A stretch of DNA of 64,000 nucleotides from an uncultured Clostridia bacterium. Its GTDB lineage: Bacteria; Bacillota; Clostridia; Oscillospirales; Acutalibacteraceae. Each line of letters begins with the position of its first letter. Positions within the stretch are counted from its first letter, which is position 1. The DNA lies in the NCBI GenBank assembly GCA_937884995.1, contig CAKZZL010000029.1, positions 1 through 64,000 on the forward strand, in the 5' to 3' direction. A program made the position numbers and the translations under genes. This document shows positions 63,077 through 64,000 of this stretch, one piece after another. The notes under the pieces were generated by a model. It worked only from the letters and a program-made list of their open reading frames with translations. It searched no databases and had not been told where the DNA came from.

Positions 63077-64000
63077 TTATTCGGATACTGTAAAGCCTTC
63101 CTTGCTTCTCTTCTCCTGAAGTTGCTGCTGCATTTCTTTTTTGTTTTTGCCTGAAAGTTTATAGAAGAACATCGGTATTGCACAAAGGAGCATACTCAGA
63201 CCCGGAATTATGGATACGAGTGAGAACATAGCGAAGTTCTGTCCTCTTGTAAGCTCAGTAGCAGCTGTGATAACTTCGGAGTTAAGCATCTGGTCCGGTT
63301 CGAAACCGATTACCATATACATGATAATGATGCCACATGTTGAAAAAGCAGAACCGAATTTGTTGATAAATCCCTGGCAGGCAGAACCAAGAGCGTTGTC
63401 TCTGTGACCTGTCGTAAGTTCCATATAGTCAAGGCAGTCATAGATCATTGCAATTGAAAGAGTGTTGATGACACCCAGAGGAATGCATTGAACTAGCACG
63501 AAAGGTATGCATGCATAAAGATTGTTTGTAAACCAAGCAATAAGAGTTGTGCCTATACTTGCTACAAAACCGGCAATGCATGTTGTTATGAGCAACTTCT
63601 TGTAATCAAACTTCTTCATAAGAGAAGGCATAAGTATTGTTGCACCGAACATACCTACTACAGCGCAAAGCTGGAAGATAGATTTAACTGTTGAAACTGA
63701 CTGCGATATTGCTGCGGTTTTTTCTTCAAGTGTCATATTGCTGTAATCCGGTCCGATATAGAAAGCATATCTTGCAACATGAATTGCAGCAGCTTGTACC
63801 ATATAACGTCCGCTTGAAAGAATCCCCATTATTATTACAAGAATGAGAGGCTTGCAATGGAAAATTCTTGATAATGTGGAAGGTTCTCCTTCAACCTTTT
63901 TCGTCGGTGGAGGAACAGCTCTTTCCTTTATATGGAAATATGAGTTTATATAGAGCGCCATACCAATGGCAACTACTGTTATTGAAATAATGCGGTAGAG
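63077..64000 (-). CDS. GPH-family (MelB-like) sugar:cation symporter, N-terminus outside window
   Basis: The frame stays open to the window end, so at least 307 residues of the C-terminal part are seen. Several helices, with PLGVINTLSIAMIYDCLDYM then ELTTGHRDNALGSACQGFIN, the loop/helix of glycoside-pentoside-hexuronide symporters (MelB, XylP, GusB types). Imports a sugar or glycoside with Na+ or H+. Substrate not predictable. The tail is Lys/Gln-rich. The start codon lies beyond 64000; the internal ATG at 63961 is not the true start. Confidence 0.88.
   Translation of the reverse strand, partial: LYRIISITVVAIGMALYINSYFHIKERAVPPPTKKVEGEPSTLSRIFHCKPLILVIIMGILSSGRYMVQAAAIHVARYAFYIGPDYSNMTLEEKTAAISQSVSTVKSIFQLCAVVGMFGATILMPSLMKKFDYKKLLITTCIAGFVASIGTTLIAWFTNNLYACIPFVLVQCIPLGVINTLSIAMIYDCLDYMELTTGHRDNALGSACQGFINKFGSAFSTCGIIIMYMVIGFEPDQMLNSEVITAATELTRGQNFAMFSLVSIIPGLSMLLCAIPMFFYKLSGKNKKEMQQQLQEKRSKEGFTVSE

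Noticed and set aside
1..64000. CRISPR array
   Set aside because: No run of regularly spaced identical repeats was seen and no cas genes are present.

Overview
The window is AT-rich DNA from a low-GC Gram-positive anaerobe, most likely a gut or rumen Clostridia lineage of Oscillospiraceae/Ruminococcaceae type. Pointers are a dockerin-bearing secreted protein, LL-diaminopimelate aminotransferase (dapL), a PyrR attenuator, a CD1247-type zinc ribbon, an FHA-FtsW-PBP cluster, Tn4451/Tn1549-type mobile-element debris, and AGGAGG ribosome sites with TTGACA/TATAAT promoters. Genus cannot be fixed from the sequence alone.

Layout. 0-2.9 kb: a 5'-truncated M6 metalloprotease fragment, then two secreted cohesin-like proteins (one with a dockerin) and a 39-residue Gly-rich peptide gene. 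2.9-8.3 kb: cell-wall growth genes (FHA, FtsW/RodA, class B PBP), a CpsB-type phosphatase and an AI-2E-type permease. 8.5-17.1 kb: hom-lysC-glyA, dapL-purB and a PyrR-attenuated pyrR-uraA pair. 17.2-27.3 kb: an accessory island starting at tRNA-Arg(CCU), with a Fic protein, decayed conjugative-transposon genes (frameshifted TrbL-like, a PrgI-VirB4 deletion fusion, an NlpC/P60 tail) and four AAA/DUF4143-type ATPases, plus a 173-bp repeat. 27.3-33.9 kb: an aromatic amino acid operon pheA-aroB-aroC-aroA-tyrA-DAHP synthase behind a Phe/Tyr-rich leader peptide and attenuator. 33.9-40.2 kb (minus strand): GH35 beta-galactosidase, MATE exporter with a structured leader, mnmA-cysteine desulfurase, small proteins. 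40.4-48 kb: a nucleotide-sugar 4,6-dehydratase, rpe, an Rnf-like D-E-A trio, a DUF4015 protein, efp and a CD1247 zinc ribbon. 48-60 kb: dusB, a VanY-like protein with altered active site, an M28 peptidase, a lipoprotein, an M23/LysM/G5 endopeptidase followed by an HPr-kinase-like/PqqD-like/ABC exporter set, a fused tyrosine autokinase, and NfeD plus SPFH proteins. 60-64 kb: an RluA synthase, a second piece of mobile-element debris (TnpV, a fifth ATPase), and a GPH-family sugar symporter cut by the window end.

Strongest leads: (1) a stand-alone RnfD/E/A-like membrane module with no RnfB/C/G nearby, three of the four cluster cysteines missing and a degenerate flavinylation motif; (2) a kinase + PqqD-like recognition protein + ABC exporter set that looks like peptide-modification machinery without a visible maturase, together with an orphan 39-aa Gly-rich peptide gene at the other end of the window; (3) a classical ribosome-mediated attenuator for aromatic synthesis with a matched terminator/antiterminator pair; (4) repeated DUF4143-type ATPase genes that have colonised a dying conjugative element, with palindromic operators in front of some of them.
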